From assembly GCA_006226775.1 (NCBI GenBank), contig SBGD01000048.1:1-64000 (forward strand): 64,000 nt of DNA, read 5' to 3'. The position numbers were made by a program, and so were the translations under genes. The DNA is from Paracoccaceae bacterium (lineage in GTDB: Bacteria > Pseudomonadota > Alphaproteobacteria > Rhodobacterales > Rhodobacteraceae). The notes under the pieces are model-generated. The model made no database searches. It saw only the letters and a list, made by a program, of their open reading frames with translations, and had not been told where the DNA came from. Positions 10,109-18,634 of the stretch are shown here, piece after piece (positions within the stretch are counted from its first letter, which is position 1; the number at the start of each line of letters is the position of its first letter).

Positions 10109-10564
10109 ATGCGCAAGTTCCTCGTCGTCCTCGACGACAGCCGCGAATGTCTCAATGCCATGCGCTTTGCCGCCATGCGCGCCAATCACACCGGTGGCGG
10201 GGTGGCGGTGCTTTCGGTGATTCCGCCGGACGAGTTCAACCACTGGATCGGCGTCGGCGACATCATGCGCGAAGAGGCGCGCGAGCGCATCCAGGCGCAT
10301 TTCGAGGTCTTTGCCAAGTGGATGCGCGACCGTCAGAACGTGGATCCCGAACTGGTGATCCGCGAAGGCGAGCCGGTGGATGAAATCATCGCCCATGTCC
10401 AGGAAGATCCGGAAATCGGCGTGCTGGTGCTGGGCGCCGGCACCGACAAGAAGGGCCCCGGCCCGCTGGTGTCGCAGATGACGCGCAATTCCGGGACATT
10501 GCCGGTGCCGATCACCATCGTGCCGGGCGATCTGTCGAAGGAGCGGCTGGAAGCGATCACCTGA
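10109..10564 (+). CDS. UspA-family universal stress protein
   Basis: 151 residues, one Usp domain. It starts with the family's FLVVLDDSRECLNAMRFA strand-helix and has the ATP-binding loop GAGTDKKGPGPLVSQ near residues 112-126, followed by VPITIVPGDL at the end. It is probably an ATP-binding cytoplasmic stress protein. The ribosome site AAGGAG precedes ATG 10109. It lies 61 bases after the aminotransferase gene on the same strand. Confidence 0.92.
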   Translation: MRKFLVVLDDSRECLNAMRFAAMRANHTGGGVAVLSVIPPDEFNHWIGVGDIMREEARERIQAHFEVFAKWMRDRQNVDPELVIREGEPVDEIIAHVQEDPEIGVLVLGAGTDKKGPGPLVSQMTRNSGTLPVPITIVPGDLSKERLEAIT

Positions 10565-10585
10565 TCGGGCTCCGGCCTCAAACAG

Positions 10586-11557
10586 ATGAATTTCGCCGAT
10601 CTTCTCCTCGCCGACGGTTTCGACCCGAAACAGGTCAAGCTGCTACGGCATGACACCCGCGGGTTGCTGGCATGGAAGAAAAGCCCAGATCACTTCCTCA
10701 GCTTCGCTTCGGTGCAGGCGGCAGAGACATCGCCGTTCCAAAGAAATCCGCGCTGGGTCGCCCACTTCCTGCCCGGTCCGCGTTTGCAAACAGGAGGGTT
10801 TTCGGCTTATTTTGTCGGTCTTGCCGAATTGCTCGAACGCAGACCCTGGGATGACAGCCGACCTCCCCGCTATTGGCTTGAAGACTACCGCGTCAGGGGT
10901 GTGACGGCGGAAGCCGCGGATCAGGAATGGGTTTCAGGCCTCCCACACCTTGAACAGGGGTTGTGCGTCGATTGGGGACTTGCGCCGAGAAGTTGGCACC
11001 AATGGGGCAGCCAGAGCAAGCCTGTGATCGGCGGCAGCGGCCCGTCGCTTGACGAAATGCTCGACGGCGCGGGCAAGTCGATCCTGCTGGACGCCGAAAA
11101 CCGCTTGGCTTTGACGATAGAGTACGAGGACAAGGCGCTTTCGCGTCAACTCGGTCGCAACCTCGAAAAGGTTCGTCGATCTGCGGAAGAACGCCGCCTG
11201 GGCCTGGTAAGGCAACGCCCCGATCAGGTGGCATTCCGGAACGCTCTTGTCGAACGCCACGGACCACGGTGCAGCATCACCGGATGTGATGTTCTCGAAG
11301 CACTCGAGGCCGCACATATCATTCCTTTCGCCAAGGAAACGACCGACCGGAACCTGCCGTCGAATGGATTACTGCTGCGCCGCGATATTCACCGCCTGTT
11401 CGATCTGTTCCTGATTTCGGTAGACCCTGCGACCCGGGAAATCCTGCTGTCTAGCAAGATCGCAGCCAGCGCATATGGAGCGCTGAGCGGCGTTGCCCTG
11501 AATGCAGACGTGTCTTCGGTGGCGGTCGAATGGCACTACCGCCAGTTCATGGCCTGA
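10586..11557 (+). CDS. HNH endonuclease domain protein, likely acquired
   Basis: 323 residues. The C-terminal third carries an HNH_2-type nuclease motif: CSITGCDVLEALEAAHIIPF with Cys229, Cys234 and His244, then Asn260 in LPSNGLLL and His269 in RDIHRLFD. The first ~170 residues form an unassigned domain. It opens LLLADGFDPKQVKLLRH, which resembles (from memory) N-terminal modules fused to HNH and GIY-YIG nucleases elsewhere. The start ATG 10586 has no good ribosome site. GC content and codon use look lower than neighbours (more TTT, GAA, AAA, CGA codons). No methyltransferase or other restriction partner is adjacent. A modification-dependent or defence nuclease is inference. Confidence 0.8.
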   Translation: MNFADLLLADGFDPKQVKLLRHDTRGLLAWKKSPDHFLSFASVQAAETSPFQRNPRWVAHFLPGPRLQTGGFSAYFVGLAELLERRPWDDSRPPRYWLEDYRVRGVTAEAADQEWVSGLPHLEQGLCVDWGLAPRSWHQWGSQSKPVIGGSGPSLDEMLDGAGKSILLDAENRLALTIEYEDKALSRQLGRNLEKVRRSAEERRLGLVRQRPDQVAFRNALVERHGPRCSITGCDVLEALEAAHIIPFAKETTDRNLPSNGLLLRRDIHRLFDLFLISVDPATREILLSSKIAASAYGALSGVALNADVSSVAVEWHYRQFMA

Positions 11558-11632
11558 CTTAGAATCATTCCAAACATTGACTTCCCGGGCGCGGGGTCGC
11601 ATATCTCTGCAGAGCGAAGAGGAATGCAGCAG

Positions 11633-12196
11633 ATGTTCATTCAGACAGAATCCACCCCGAACCCCGCGACGCTGAAGTTCCTGCCCGGTCAGACCGTGCT
11701 GGACAGCGCCACCGCCGATTTTCCGACCGCCGAAGGCGCCTCGGCCTCGCCCCTGGCCGAGCGGCTCTTTGCCGTCGATGGCGTCGAAGGCGTGTTCTTC
11801 GGGCATGACTTCGTCACCGTGACCAAGGCCGACGCCCAGGACTGGGATCATCTGAAACCGTCCATCCTCGGCGCGATCATGGAACATTTCCAGTCCGGTG
11901 CGCCGGTGATGGCCGGCGATGCCGCGGGTTCCTCCGGGCATGCCGAACATACCGGCGAGGATGGCGAGATCGTCGATCAGATCAAGGAATTGCTCGACAG
12001 CCGCGTGCGTCCCGCCGTGGCGCAGGATGGTGGCGACATCACCTTTCACGGTTTCGACCGCGGCGTCGTCTACCTGCACATGCAGGGCGCCTGTGCGGGC
12101 TGTCCGTCCTCGACCCTGACCCTGAAGATGGGCATCGAGAACCTGCTGCGCCACTATATCCCGGAAGTGACCGAGGTGCGGCCGGTCGCCGTCTGA
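11633..12196 (+). CDS. nfuA: NfuA/Nfu-type iron-sulfur cluster scaffold or carrier
   Basis: 187 residues. The N-terminal Nfu_N domain begins MFIQTESTPNPATLKF, and the C-terminal NifU-like domain has the cluster-binding pair in QGACAGCPSS (Cys154, Cys157). It carries 4Fe-4S clusters to target enzymes in the cytoplasm. I prefer ATG 11633 because AGAGG (11618-11622) is 10 bases upstream; the in-frame ATG at 11624 is almost on top of that site. tsaB follows within 3 bases. Confidence 0.93.
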   Translation: MFIQTESTPNPATLKFLPGQTVLDSATADFPTAEGASASPLAERLFAVDGVEGVFFGHDFVTVTKADAQDWDHLKPSILGAIMEHFQSGAPVMAGDAAGSSGHAEHTGEDGEIVDQIKELLDSRVRPAVAQDGGDITFHGFDRGVVYLHMQGACAGCPSSTLTLKMGIENLLRHYIPEVTEVRPVAV

Positions 12197-12198
12197 CG

Positions 12199-12909
12199 TT
12201 GCCCTTTCCGGACGACAAGAGGCAAGACCCCAAGGTCCTGGCGTTCGACACGTCGGGGCCTTTCGTTTCGATTGCGGCGACCTGGCAAACCGATACGACC
12301 GAACGGGTCGAAGACATGGCGCGCGGCCAGGCCGAGGCGCTGTTTCCGCTGCTGGAAGAGGAACTGGCCCGCTGGAAATGGACGTGGTCCGACCTGGATG
12401 CCCTTGGCGTCGTCGTCGGCCCGGGGAATTTCACCGGCATCCGTATTTCCGTTTCTGCCGCGCGCGGCCTGGCGCTGGCGCTGGACATTCCCGTCTTTGG
12501 CATCACGAACTTCGAGAACGCCTGCGGCCATGTCGGCGGCGTCGGCAGAAGCACGCTTGTGTCTCTGCCCGCGCCGCGCGGCATGGCTTACGTTCAGGCG
12601 TTCGGGCACGACTGCGAACCGCGTTTCGGCAATGGTCGCCTGATCGATCCCGCCAACCCGCCGAAGGATCTGCAAATGTCATTCGGCATGTCGATCATCG
12701 GCCATCGTGCCGAGGAAATGGCGCAAAAGTTTGAAGCGCATGGGTGTGACGATATCTCGGAGCGACAAACCGGCCTGATCGCCGCCATCGCGGCCCGCAA
12801 GTACCACGAAGCCAGCGCGCCGCCCCCGCCGCCCGCGCCGCTCTATATCCGGCCCGCCGATGCCGCGCCGTCGCGCGACGTGGCGCCGGTGATCCTCGAT
12901 GACGCCTGA
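12199..12909 (+). CDS. tsaB: TsaB, tRNA threonylcarbamoyladenosine (t6A) synthesis subunit
   Basis: 236 residues, an ASKHA-fold protein with VLAFDTSGPFVSIAA near the N terminus and VVGPGNFTGIRISVSAARGLA in the middle, the usual TsaB signature. It partners TsaD and TsaE in making t6A37 on ANN-decoding tRNAs. The start used is TTG 12199, two bases after the nfuA stop, with no strong ribosome site, so coupling to nfuA is likely. It overlaps rimI by 11 bases, a common pairing. Codon use is slightly less GC-rich than neighbours. Confidence 0.9.
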   Translation: MPFPDDKRQDPKVLAFDTSGPFVSIAATWQTDTTERVEDMARGQAEALFPLLEEELARWKWTWSDLDALGVVVGPGNFTGIRISVSAARGLALALDIPVFGITNFENACGHVGGVGRSTLVSLPAPRGMAYVQAFGHDCEPRFGNGRLIDPANPPKDLQMSFGMSIIGHRAEEMAQKFEAHGCDDISERQTGLIAAIAARKYHEASAPPPPPAPLYIRPADAAPSRDVAPVILDDA

Positions 12910-13333
12910 CGCCGCGGCGCTCTCGGCCCTGCATGGCAGCGCTTTCGCCCGCGGCTGGTCGGCGGCAGAGTTCGACAGCTTGCTCGCCGATCCCGCCTGT
13001 CTTCTTTCGGCCCGGCCCGAGGGCTTTGCCCTGGCCCGCGTCACCCTGGACGAGGCCGAGCTTCTGACCATCGTCACCGATCCCGGCCAGCGGCGCCAGG
13101 GCGTGGCACGGGCGCTTTTGACCGAGACCCTCGCCGCGGCACAGGCGCGCGGCGCTGCGGTGATGTTTCTCGAGGTGGCCGAGGACAATAGCGCCGCCCG
13201 CGCGCTCTATCGCTCCTGCGGATTTGCCGAGGCCGGGCGCCGGAAAGCCTATTACCCGCGGCTCGACGCCCCCGCGGCGGATGCGCTGATCCTGCGCAAG
13301 GCGCTTTCGCAAGGCGCGCCGGACCGGCCCTGA
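12899..13333 (+). CDS. rimI: RimI-type GNAT N-acetyltransferase
   Basis: 144 residues with a GNAT fold. The acetyl-CoA pyrophosphate loop is DPGQRRQGVARALL near residues 60-73, and the C-terminal LYRSCGFAEAGRRKAYY is typical of RimI. RimI acetylates the N-terminal alanine of ribosomal protein S18. The 11-base overlap with tsaB supports the assignment, since tsaB-rimI is a widespread gene pair. Specificity is not provable from sequence. Confidence 0.88.
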   Translation: MTPDAAALSALHGSAFARGWSAAEFDSLLADPACLLSARPEGFALARVTLDEAELLTIVTDPGQRRQGVARALLTETLAAAQARGAAVMFLEVAEDNSAARALYRSCGFAEAGRRKAYYPRLDAPAADALILRKALSQGAPDRP

Positions 13334-13437
13334 TGCGCCGGGCCCCGCGCCTTCGGGCCCTGGGCGATGCCTGCGCGCGCCCAAAGCCCGACGGGCCATA
13401 ACCCCCCGTTACCGCGACGGAAGAGCAGAAGAATCGG

Positions 13438-13467
13438 TTGACCCTTCCCTGCCAACCCGGCCTTAAT
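13438..13467 (+). promoter_or_regulatory. Candidate promoter of the BMP/ABC transporter operon
   Basis: TTGACC (13438-13443), an 18-base spacer and CTTAAT (13462-13467), 77 bases upstream of the substrate-binding protein gene. The -10 is a poor match, so this is tentative. The remainder of the 13334-13543 gap shows no gene. Confidence 0.3.
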
Positions 13468-13543
13468 CAGCCATGATCCGGCACACCCGGGCAACGATCC
13501 TTGCGCGGGGCCCCGCCCCGCCATTATCCAACGGGAGCAACGA

Positions 13544-14548
13544 ATGACCTTCATGCACAAAATCCTCGCCTCCACCGCCGCGCTGGCCCTGACCGCAGGC
13601 GCCGCGCTGGCCGAGCCGGCGTTGATCTACGACCTTGGCGGCAAGTTCGACAAGAGCTTCAACGAGGCCGCCTATAACGGCGCCAAGCGCTGGGCCGAGG
13701 AAACCGGCGGCAGCTATCGCGACATCGAGCTTCAGTCCGAGGCCCAGCGCGAGCAGGCGCTGCGCCGCTTTGCCGAGGCCGGGGCCAACCCGATCATCAC
13801 CACCGGCTTTGCCATCGCCCCGGTGATCGAGGAAGTGGCGCCGGATTATCCCGATACCAAGTTCGTCAATATCGACGGCTTCCTGCCCGAGGTGCCCGAC
13901 AACGTGGCGATGATCGCCTTCCAGGAGCACCAGGGGTCCTACCTCGTGGGGATGCTGGCGGCGATGGCCTCTGACTCGGGCACCGTCGGCTTCATCGGCG
14001 GCATGGATGTGCCGCTGATCCGCCACTTCGGCTGCGGCTATGCCCAGGGCGTCAAGGCGGTGAACCCCGACATCAAGATCGTCGCCAACATGACCGGCAC
14101 CACGCCCACCGCCTGGAACGACCCGGTGAAGGGCTCGGAACTGGCCAAGGCGCAGATCTCCCAGGGCGCGGACGTGATCTATGCCGCCGCGGGCGGCACC
14201 GGCGTGGGCGTGCTGCAGACCGCCGCCGACGAGGGCATCCTGTCGATCGGCGTGGACTCCAACCAGAACCACCTGCACCCCGGCAAAGTGCTGACCTCGA
14301 TGCTCAAGCGCGTCGACGTGGCGGTGTTCAACGCGATGACCGCCGGCGAGAACCTCGAAACCGGCACCACGCTGGTGCTGGGCCTCGAAGAGGACGGCGT
14401 GGGTTATGCGGTCGACGAGAACAACAAGGACCTGCTCACCGACGAGATGACGGCAGCGGTCGAAGAGGCCAAGCAGAAGATCATCGACGGCGAGATCGAG
14501 GTGGTCAGCTACTATGCCAACGACAGCTGCCCGGTGCTGAACTTCTGA
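13544..14548 (+). CDS. BMP-family substrate-binding protein of a nucleoside-type ABC importer
   Basis: 334 residues. A signal peptide covers residues 1-23 (ending ALA). There is no lipobox cysteine at the cleavage site, so it should be a soluble periplasmic protein. The mature part is a BMP/PnrA/Med domain: ALIYDLGGKFDKSFNEAAYNG at its start, then GFIGGMDVPLIRHF, and AAGGTGVGVLQTA. Family members bind purine nucleosides. It is the first gene of a four-gene importer (ATPase at 14712, permeases at 16355 and 17573). A terminator hairpin directly downstream should make it more abundant than the membrane components. Confidence 0.93.
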   Translation: MTFMHKILASTAALALTAGAALAEPALIYDLGGKFDKSFNEAAYNGAKRWAEETGGSYRDIELQSEAQREQALRRFAEAGANPIITTGFAIAPVIEEVAPDYPDTKFVNIDGFLPEVPDNVAMIAFQEHQGSYLVGMLAAMASDSGTVGFIGGMDVPLIRHFGCGYAQGVKAVNPDIKIVANMTGTTPTAWNDPVKGSELAKAQISQGADVIYAAAGGTGVGVLQTAADEGILSIGVDSNQNHLHPGKVLTSMLKRVDVAVFNAMTAGENLETGTTLVLGLEEDGVGYAVDENNKDLLTDEMTAAVEEAKQKIIDGEIEVVSYYANDSCPVLNF

Positions 14549-14573
14549 TCCCGGCCGGTCCGAAAGCGACAAG

Positions 14574-14603
14574 GCCGTGCCGGGCAACCGGCGCGGCTTT
14601 TTT
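14574..14603 (+). terminator. Intra-operon rho-independent terminator after the substrate-binding protein
   Basis: GCCGTGCCGG (14574-14583), loop GCAA, and CCGGCGCGGC (14588-14597) form a 10-base stem with one G-T pair, followed by TTTTTT (14598-14603). Sitting between the binding protein and the ATPase, it should attenuate read-through. Confidence 0.85.
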
Positions 14604-14711
14604 CGTCGCCGCGCCACGCGCCCGGCCTTGCCCTTACGGCAGGCGGCAATTGCCCCTTTGCAAATGCCTCGGGCTTTGCAACTCTGGCCCCGACCATCAG
14701 GGACCCATCGG

Positions 14712-16316
14712 ATGACAGACACCGCCCCCGCCATCGAACTCAAGGGCATTTCCAAGGCCTTCGGCCCGGTGCAGGCCAACAAGGACATCTCGATCCGGGT
14801 GATGCCGGGCACGATCCACGGCATCATCGGCGAGAACGGCGCCGGGAAATCGACGCTGATGTCGATCCTCTACGGGTTCTACAAGGCCGACGCGGGCGAG
14901 ATCTTCATTGCCGGCAAGAAGACCCAAATCCCCGACAGCCAGGCGGCCATCGCCGCGGGCATCGGCATGGTGTTCCAGCATTTCAAGCTGGTGCCGAACT
15001 TCACCGTGCTGGAAAACGTCATCCTCGGCGCCGAGGATGGCGAGTTGCTGACACCCTCGCTGGCCAAGGCACGCAAGGCGCTGACCGATCTGGCCGCCGA
15101 GTACGAGTTGAAGATCGACCCCGACAAGATCGTCGAGACCCTCTCGGTCGGCCACCAGCAGCGGGTCGAGATCCTCAAGGCGCTCTACCGCCAGGCCGAT
15201 ATCCTGATCCTGGACGAGCCGACCGGCGTGCTGACTCCCGCCGAGGCCGACCAATTGTTCCGCATTCTCAACCGCTTGCGCGAAGAGGGCAAGACCATCG
15301 TCCTGATCACCCACAAGCTGCGCGAGATCATGGAGATCACCGATACCGTCTCCGTCATGCGCCGGGGCGAGATGACCGCGACGGTCAAGACCTCCGAGAC
15401 CAGCCCCGAGGAACTGGCCGAGCTGATGGTGGGCCGCAAGGTGCTGTTGCGCGTCGACAAGGTGCCCGCCACGCCGGGCAAGCCGATCCTGCAGGTGAAG
15501 AACCTGCGCGTGGTCGATGCCGACGGGGTGGAACGGGTCAAGGGCATCGATCTGGAGGTGCGCGCGGGCGAGATCCTCGGCATTGCCGGGGTGGCGGGCA
15601 ATGGCCAGTCGGAACTGCTCGAGGTGCTGGGCGGCTATCGCAAGGCCACCGGCGAGGTGCTGATGAACGGCGCGCCCATCGACCTGACCGGGACGAAATC
15701 CGATGGCCAGTCGCGCCGCGAACGCGGCATCGCCCATGTGCCGGAAGACCGCCAGCGCGAGGGCCTGATCATGGATTTCCAGGCCTGGGAAAACGTCGCT
15801 TTCGGCTATCACCACGACCCGAAATACCAGTCGGGCCTGTTGATGAACAATGCCGCGATCAAGGCCGATACCGTGGCCAAGATCGAGAAGTTCGACGTCC
15901 GCCCGCCCGATCCCAATCTGACCGCCAAGAGCTTTTCCGGCGGCAACCAGCAGAAGATCGTCGTCGCCCGCGAGATCGAGCGCAACCCGGACCTGTTGCT
16001 CGTCGGCCAGCCCACCCGCGGCGTCGACATCGGCGCCATCGAGTTCATCCACAACCAGATCGTGGCGCTCCGCGATGCCGGCAAGGCGGTGCTGCTGGTC
16101 TCGGTCGAGCTGGAAGAGATCCTGTCGCTGGCCGACCGCGTGGCGGTGATGTTCGACGGGCGGGTGATGGGCGAGCGCCTGGCCTCCGAGACCAACGAAA
16201 AGGAACTGGGCCTGCTGATGGCCGGGATCACCGAGGAACCCGACAAGCCGGTGATCGAGGCGGTTGAGGAACAGCTGGCCGCGAAAGAAGCGCGGGAGGC
16301 CGGGCACCATGGCTGA
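14712..16316 (+). CDS. ABC importer ATPase, double-domain (BMP/nucleoside family)
   Basis: 534 residues with two ABC modules, like RbsA/YufO-type ATPases. Module 1 has Walker A GENGAGKS (residues 40-47), signature LSVGHQQR and LDEPTGVL. Module 2 has the degenerate Walker A GVAGNGQS (lysine replaced by Gln) and signature FSGGNQQK, as usual in this family. It powers uptake from the cytoplasmic face of the inner membrane. ATG 14712 starts the conserved N terminus. The gene is separated from the binding protein gene by a terminator and is followed closely by the first permease. Confidence 0.95.
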   Translation: MTDTAPAIELKGISKAFGPVQANKDISIRVMPGTIHGIIGENGAGKSTLMSILYGFYKADAGEIFIAGKKTQIPDSQAAIAAGIGMVFQHFKLVPNFTVLENVILGAEDGELLTPSLAKARKALTDLAAEYELKIDPDKIVETLSVGHQQRVEILKALYRQADILILDEPTGVLTPAEADQLFRILNRLREEGKTIVLITHKLREIMEITDTVSVMRRGEMTATVKTSETSPEELAELMVGRKVLLRVDKVPATPGKPILQVKNLRVVDADGVERVKGIDLEVRAGEILGIAGVAGNGQSELLEVLGGYRKATGEVLMNGAPIDLTGTKSDGQSRRERGIAHVPEDRQREGLIMDFQAWENVAFGYHHDPKYQSGLLMNNAAIKADTVAKIEKFDVRPPDPNLTAKSFSGGNQQKIVVAREIERNPDLLLVGQPTRGVDIGAIEFIHNQIVALRDAGKAVLLVSVELEEILSLADRVAVMFDGRVMGERLASETNEKELGLLMAGITEEPDKPVIEAVEEQLAAKEAREAGHHG

Positions 16317-16354
16317 CTCTTTTGTTCAGCCGCTCGCGCGGGAGGACTTGGCGA

Positions 16355-17569
16355 ATGAATAGCGTATTCGAGACTTTGCTATACGCCGCTCTCGCCGGCG
16401 CCATTATTGGTGCTGCAATCTGGCTATTCAGAAAAATGTTTTTGAGAAGCAAAATCAGCGGCTCCGGGTTGGGCGCCGAGCGCATGCCCGCATGGGCCGA
16501 TGCGGTCCTTGTCCCCCTGATCTCGCTGATCCTCGCCGCGATCCTGTCGGCGCTGGTCATCATCGGCATCGGCGAAGACCCGGTGGCCGCCTTTACCCTG
16601 ATGGTCGACGGTGCGTTGATGCGGTCGTCGGGCTGGGGCTACACGCTCTATTACGCCACCAACTTCATCTTCACCGGCCTCGCCGTGGCCGTCGCCTTCC
16701 ACGCGCGGCTGTTCAACATCGGCGGCGAGGGGCAGGCCATGCTGGGCGGGCTTGGCGTCGCACTGGTCTGTCTCTACATCCCCTGGCCGCATTGGTCGCT
16801 GGCGCTGCTGGGCTCGGCCGTGGGCGCGGCCACCTTCGGCGCGCTCTGGGCGCTGATCCCGGCCTGGCTGCAGGCCAGGCGCGGCAGCCATATCGTGATC
16901 ACCACGATCATGTTCAACTTCATCGCCGCCGCGGTGCTGAACTACGTGCTCGTCAACCTGCTGCGCCCGCCGCGCAGCATGGACCCGGCCACCGCGCGCT
17001 TTCCCGAGGCCACGCACCTGCCCACCTTCAGCGACATGTTCTCGACCGCCGAGACCGCGATGTTCCGCGGCGCACCGGCCAATGTGACCTTCTTCATCGC
17101 CGTGCTGGCCTGTGTCGCGGTCTGGGTGCTGCTCTGGCACACCCGGCTCGGCTACCAGATCCGCGCCTTCGGCCATTCTGAATCGGCCGCGAAATACGCC
17201 GGCATCTCGCCGGTGCGCATCACCGTCGTCGCCATGCTGATCTCGGGCGGCTTGGCGGGCCTCATGGCGCTCAACACCACCCAGGGCGAGGCTGAACGGC
17301 TGGTGATGAACGCCACCGAGGGCGCAGGCTTCATCGGCATCGCCGTCGCGCTCATGGGCCGGTCGCATCCTTTCGGAGTCTTCCTCGCCGCCATCCTCTT
17401 CGGCTTTCTCTACCAGGGCGGCGCGGAACTCGCACTCTGGACCAATATCCCGCGCGAGTTGATCGTGGTGATCCAGGCGCTGGTGATCCTGTTTACCGGC
17501 GCGCTCGACAACATGGTGCGCATGCCGCTGGAACGGGTCTTCATGGCCTTTCGCCGGAAGGAGGGCTGA
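16355..17569 (+). CDS. ABC importer permease 1 (BMP/nucleoside family) with an extra N-terminal segment
   Basis: 404 residues, a BPD_transp_2 permease with about nine to ten membrane segments. The family-type N terminus appears to be MPAWADAVLVPLISLILAA, which here begins at residue 44. The preceding 43 residues add an extra hydrophobic helix (TLLYAALAGAIIGAAIWLF) and a basic patch (RKMFLRSK). That part is only about 52 percent GC and uses AGA, CTA, GTA and TTT codons that are rare nearby. ATG 16355 is chosen because GGAGG (16341-16345) is 9 bases upstream. A 17-codon reading frame from ATG 16309 ends across this start (ATGAATAG). The permease call is solid; the extension is odd. Confidence 0.92.
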   Translation: MNSVFETLLYAALAGAIIGAAIWLFRKMFLRSKISGSGLGAERMPAWADAVLVPLISLILAAILSALVIIGIGEDPVAAFTLMVDGALMRSSGWGYTLYYATNFIFTGLAVAVAFHARLFNIGGEGQAMLGGLGVALVCLYIPWPHWSLALLGSAVGAATFGALWALIPAWLQARRGSHIVITTIMFNFIAAAVLNYVLVNLLRPPRSMDPATARFPEATHLPTFSDMFSTAETAMFRGAPANVTFFIAVLACVAVWVLLWHTRLGYQIRAFGHSESAAKYAGISPVRITVVAMLISGGLAGLMALNTTQGEAERLVMNATEGAGFIGIAVALMGRSHPFGVFLAAILFGFLYQGGAELALWTNIPRELIVVIQALVILFTGALDNMVRMPLERVFMAFRRKEG

Positions 17570-17572
17570 GAC

Positions 17573-18538
17573 ATGGACCTGAACACCATCCTGCAGATCC
17601 TCGACTCCACGGTCCGGCTGGCCACGCCGCTGCTGCTGGCCTGCTTGGCGGGGCTGTTTTCCGAGCGTGCGGGCATCTTCGACATCGGTCTGGAAGGCAA
17701 GATGCTGGCCGCCGCCTTCTTTGCCGCCGCCTTTGCCTCGGTCACCGGCTCGGTCTGGATCGGCGTTCTGGCGGGGATCGGGGCCTCGCTGGTGCTCTCG
17801 GCCATCCACGGGCTGGCCTCGATCACCTTTCGCGGCAACCAGCTGATCTCGGGCGTCGCCATCAACTTCCTGGCCTCGGGCATGACGGTGCTGATCGCGC
17901 AGGACATGTTCGAACAGGGCGGGCGCACGCCCTCGCTCATGGCGGGCGGGCGGTTCGAGCCGATCACCCTGCCCTTCGCCGAAAGCCTGCAAGCCGTGCC
18001 GGTGCTGGGGCCGATCTATCATGACCTGATCTCGGGCCATTCGGCGCTGGTCTACGTCGCCTTCCTGATGGTGCCGCTGTCGTGGTGGGTGCTGTTTCGC
18101 ACCCGCTTCGGGCTGCGCCTGCGCGCGGTGGGCGAGAACCCGGCGGCAGTGGATACCGCGGGGGTCTCGGTGATCGGGCTGCGCTTTGCCGCGGTGGCGA
18201 TCTGCGGCGTGCTTTGCGGCATTGCCGGGGCGTATCTGGCGACCGGGTTGCAGGCGGGATTCGTGCGGGAAATGACGGCGGGGCGCGGCTTCATCGCGCT
18301 GGCGGCGCTGATCTTTGCCAAGTGGCGGCCGTGGTACGCGCTATACGCCTGCCTGCTCTTCGGCCTCTTGCAGGCGGTGGCGCTGCGCTATCAGAACATC
18401 GACCTCGGCGTCTTTGTCCTGCCGGTCCAGTTCATGGACGCGCTGCCCTATATCCTGACCGTGGTGATCCTGGCCGGTTTCGTGGGCCGGGCCATCCCAC
18501 CCCGCGCGGGCGGCGAGCCCTACGTCAAGGAGCGCTGA
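17573..18538 (+). CDS. ABC importer permease 2 (BMP/nucleoside family)
   Basis: 321 residues, BPD_transp_2 family, about eight to nine membrane helices. The usual second-permease signature is present: LFSERAGIFDIGLEGKML near the start, the RFGLRLRAVGENP cytoplasmic loop that contacts the ATPase, and GRGFIALAALIFAKW. It begins 3 bases after permease 1 ends, so it is coupled. With the binding protein, ATPase and permease 1 it completes a nucleoside-type importer. Confidence 0.94.
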   Translation: MDLNTILQILDSTVRLATPLLLACLAGLFSERAGIFDIGLEGKMLAAAFFAAAFASVTGSVWIGVLAGIGASLVLSAIHGLASITFRGNQLISGVAINFLASGMTVLIAQDMFEQGGRTPSLMAGGRFEPITLPFAESLQAVPVLGPIYHDLISGHSALVYVAFLMVPLSWWVLFRTRFGLRLRAVGENPAAVDTAGVSVIGLRFAAVAICGVLCGIAGAYLATGLQAGFVREMTAGRGFIALAALIFAKWRPWYALYACLLFGLLQAVALRYQNIDLGVFVLPVQFMDALPYILTVVILAGFVGRAIPPRAGGEPYVKER

Positions 18539-18634
18539 GCCAGGGGCCTTGGCGCAGGGCGAAGAATGCCCGGAAGGGCTTGATGAGCCGATGCTGCACT
18601 TGCAACCGGGTCACGGTCGGGATTAGGAAGGACC

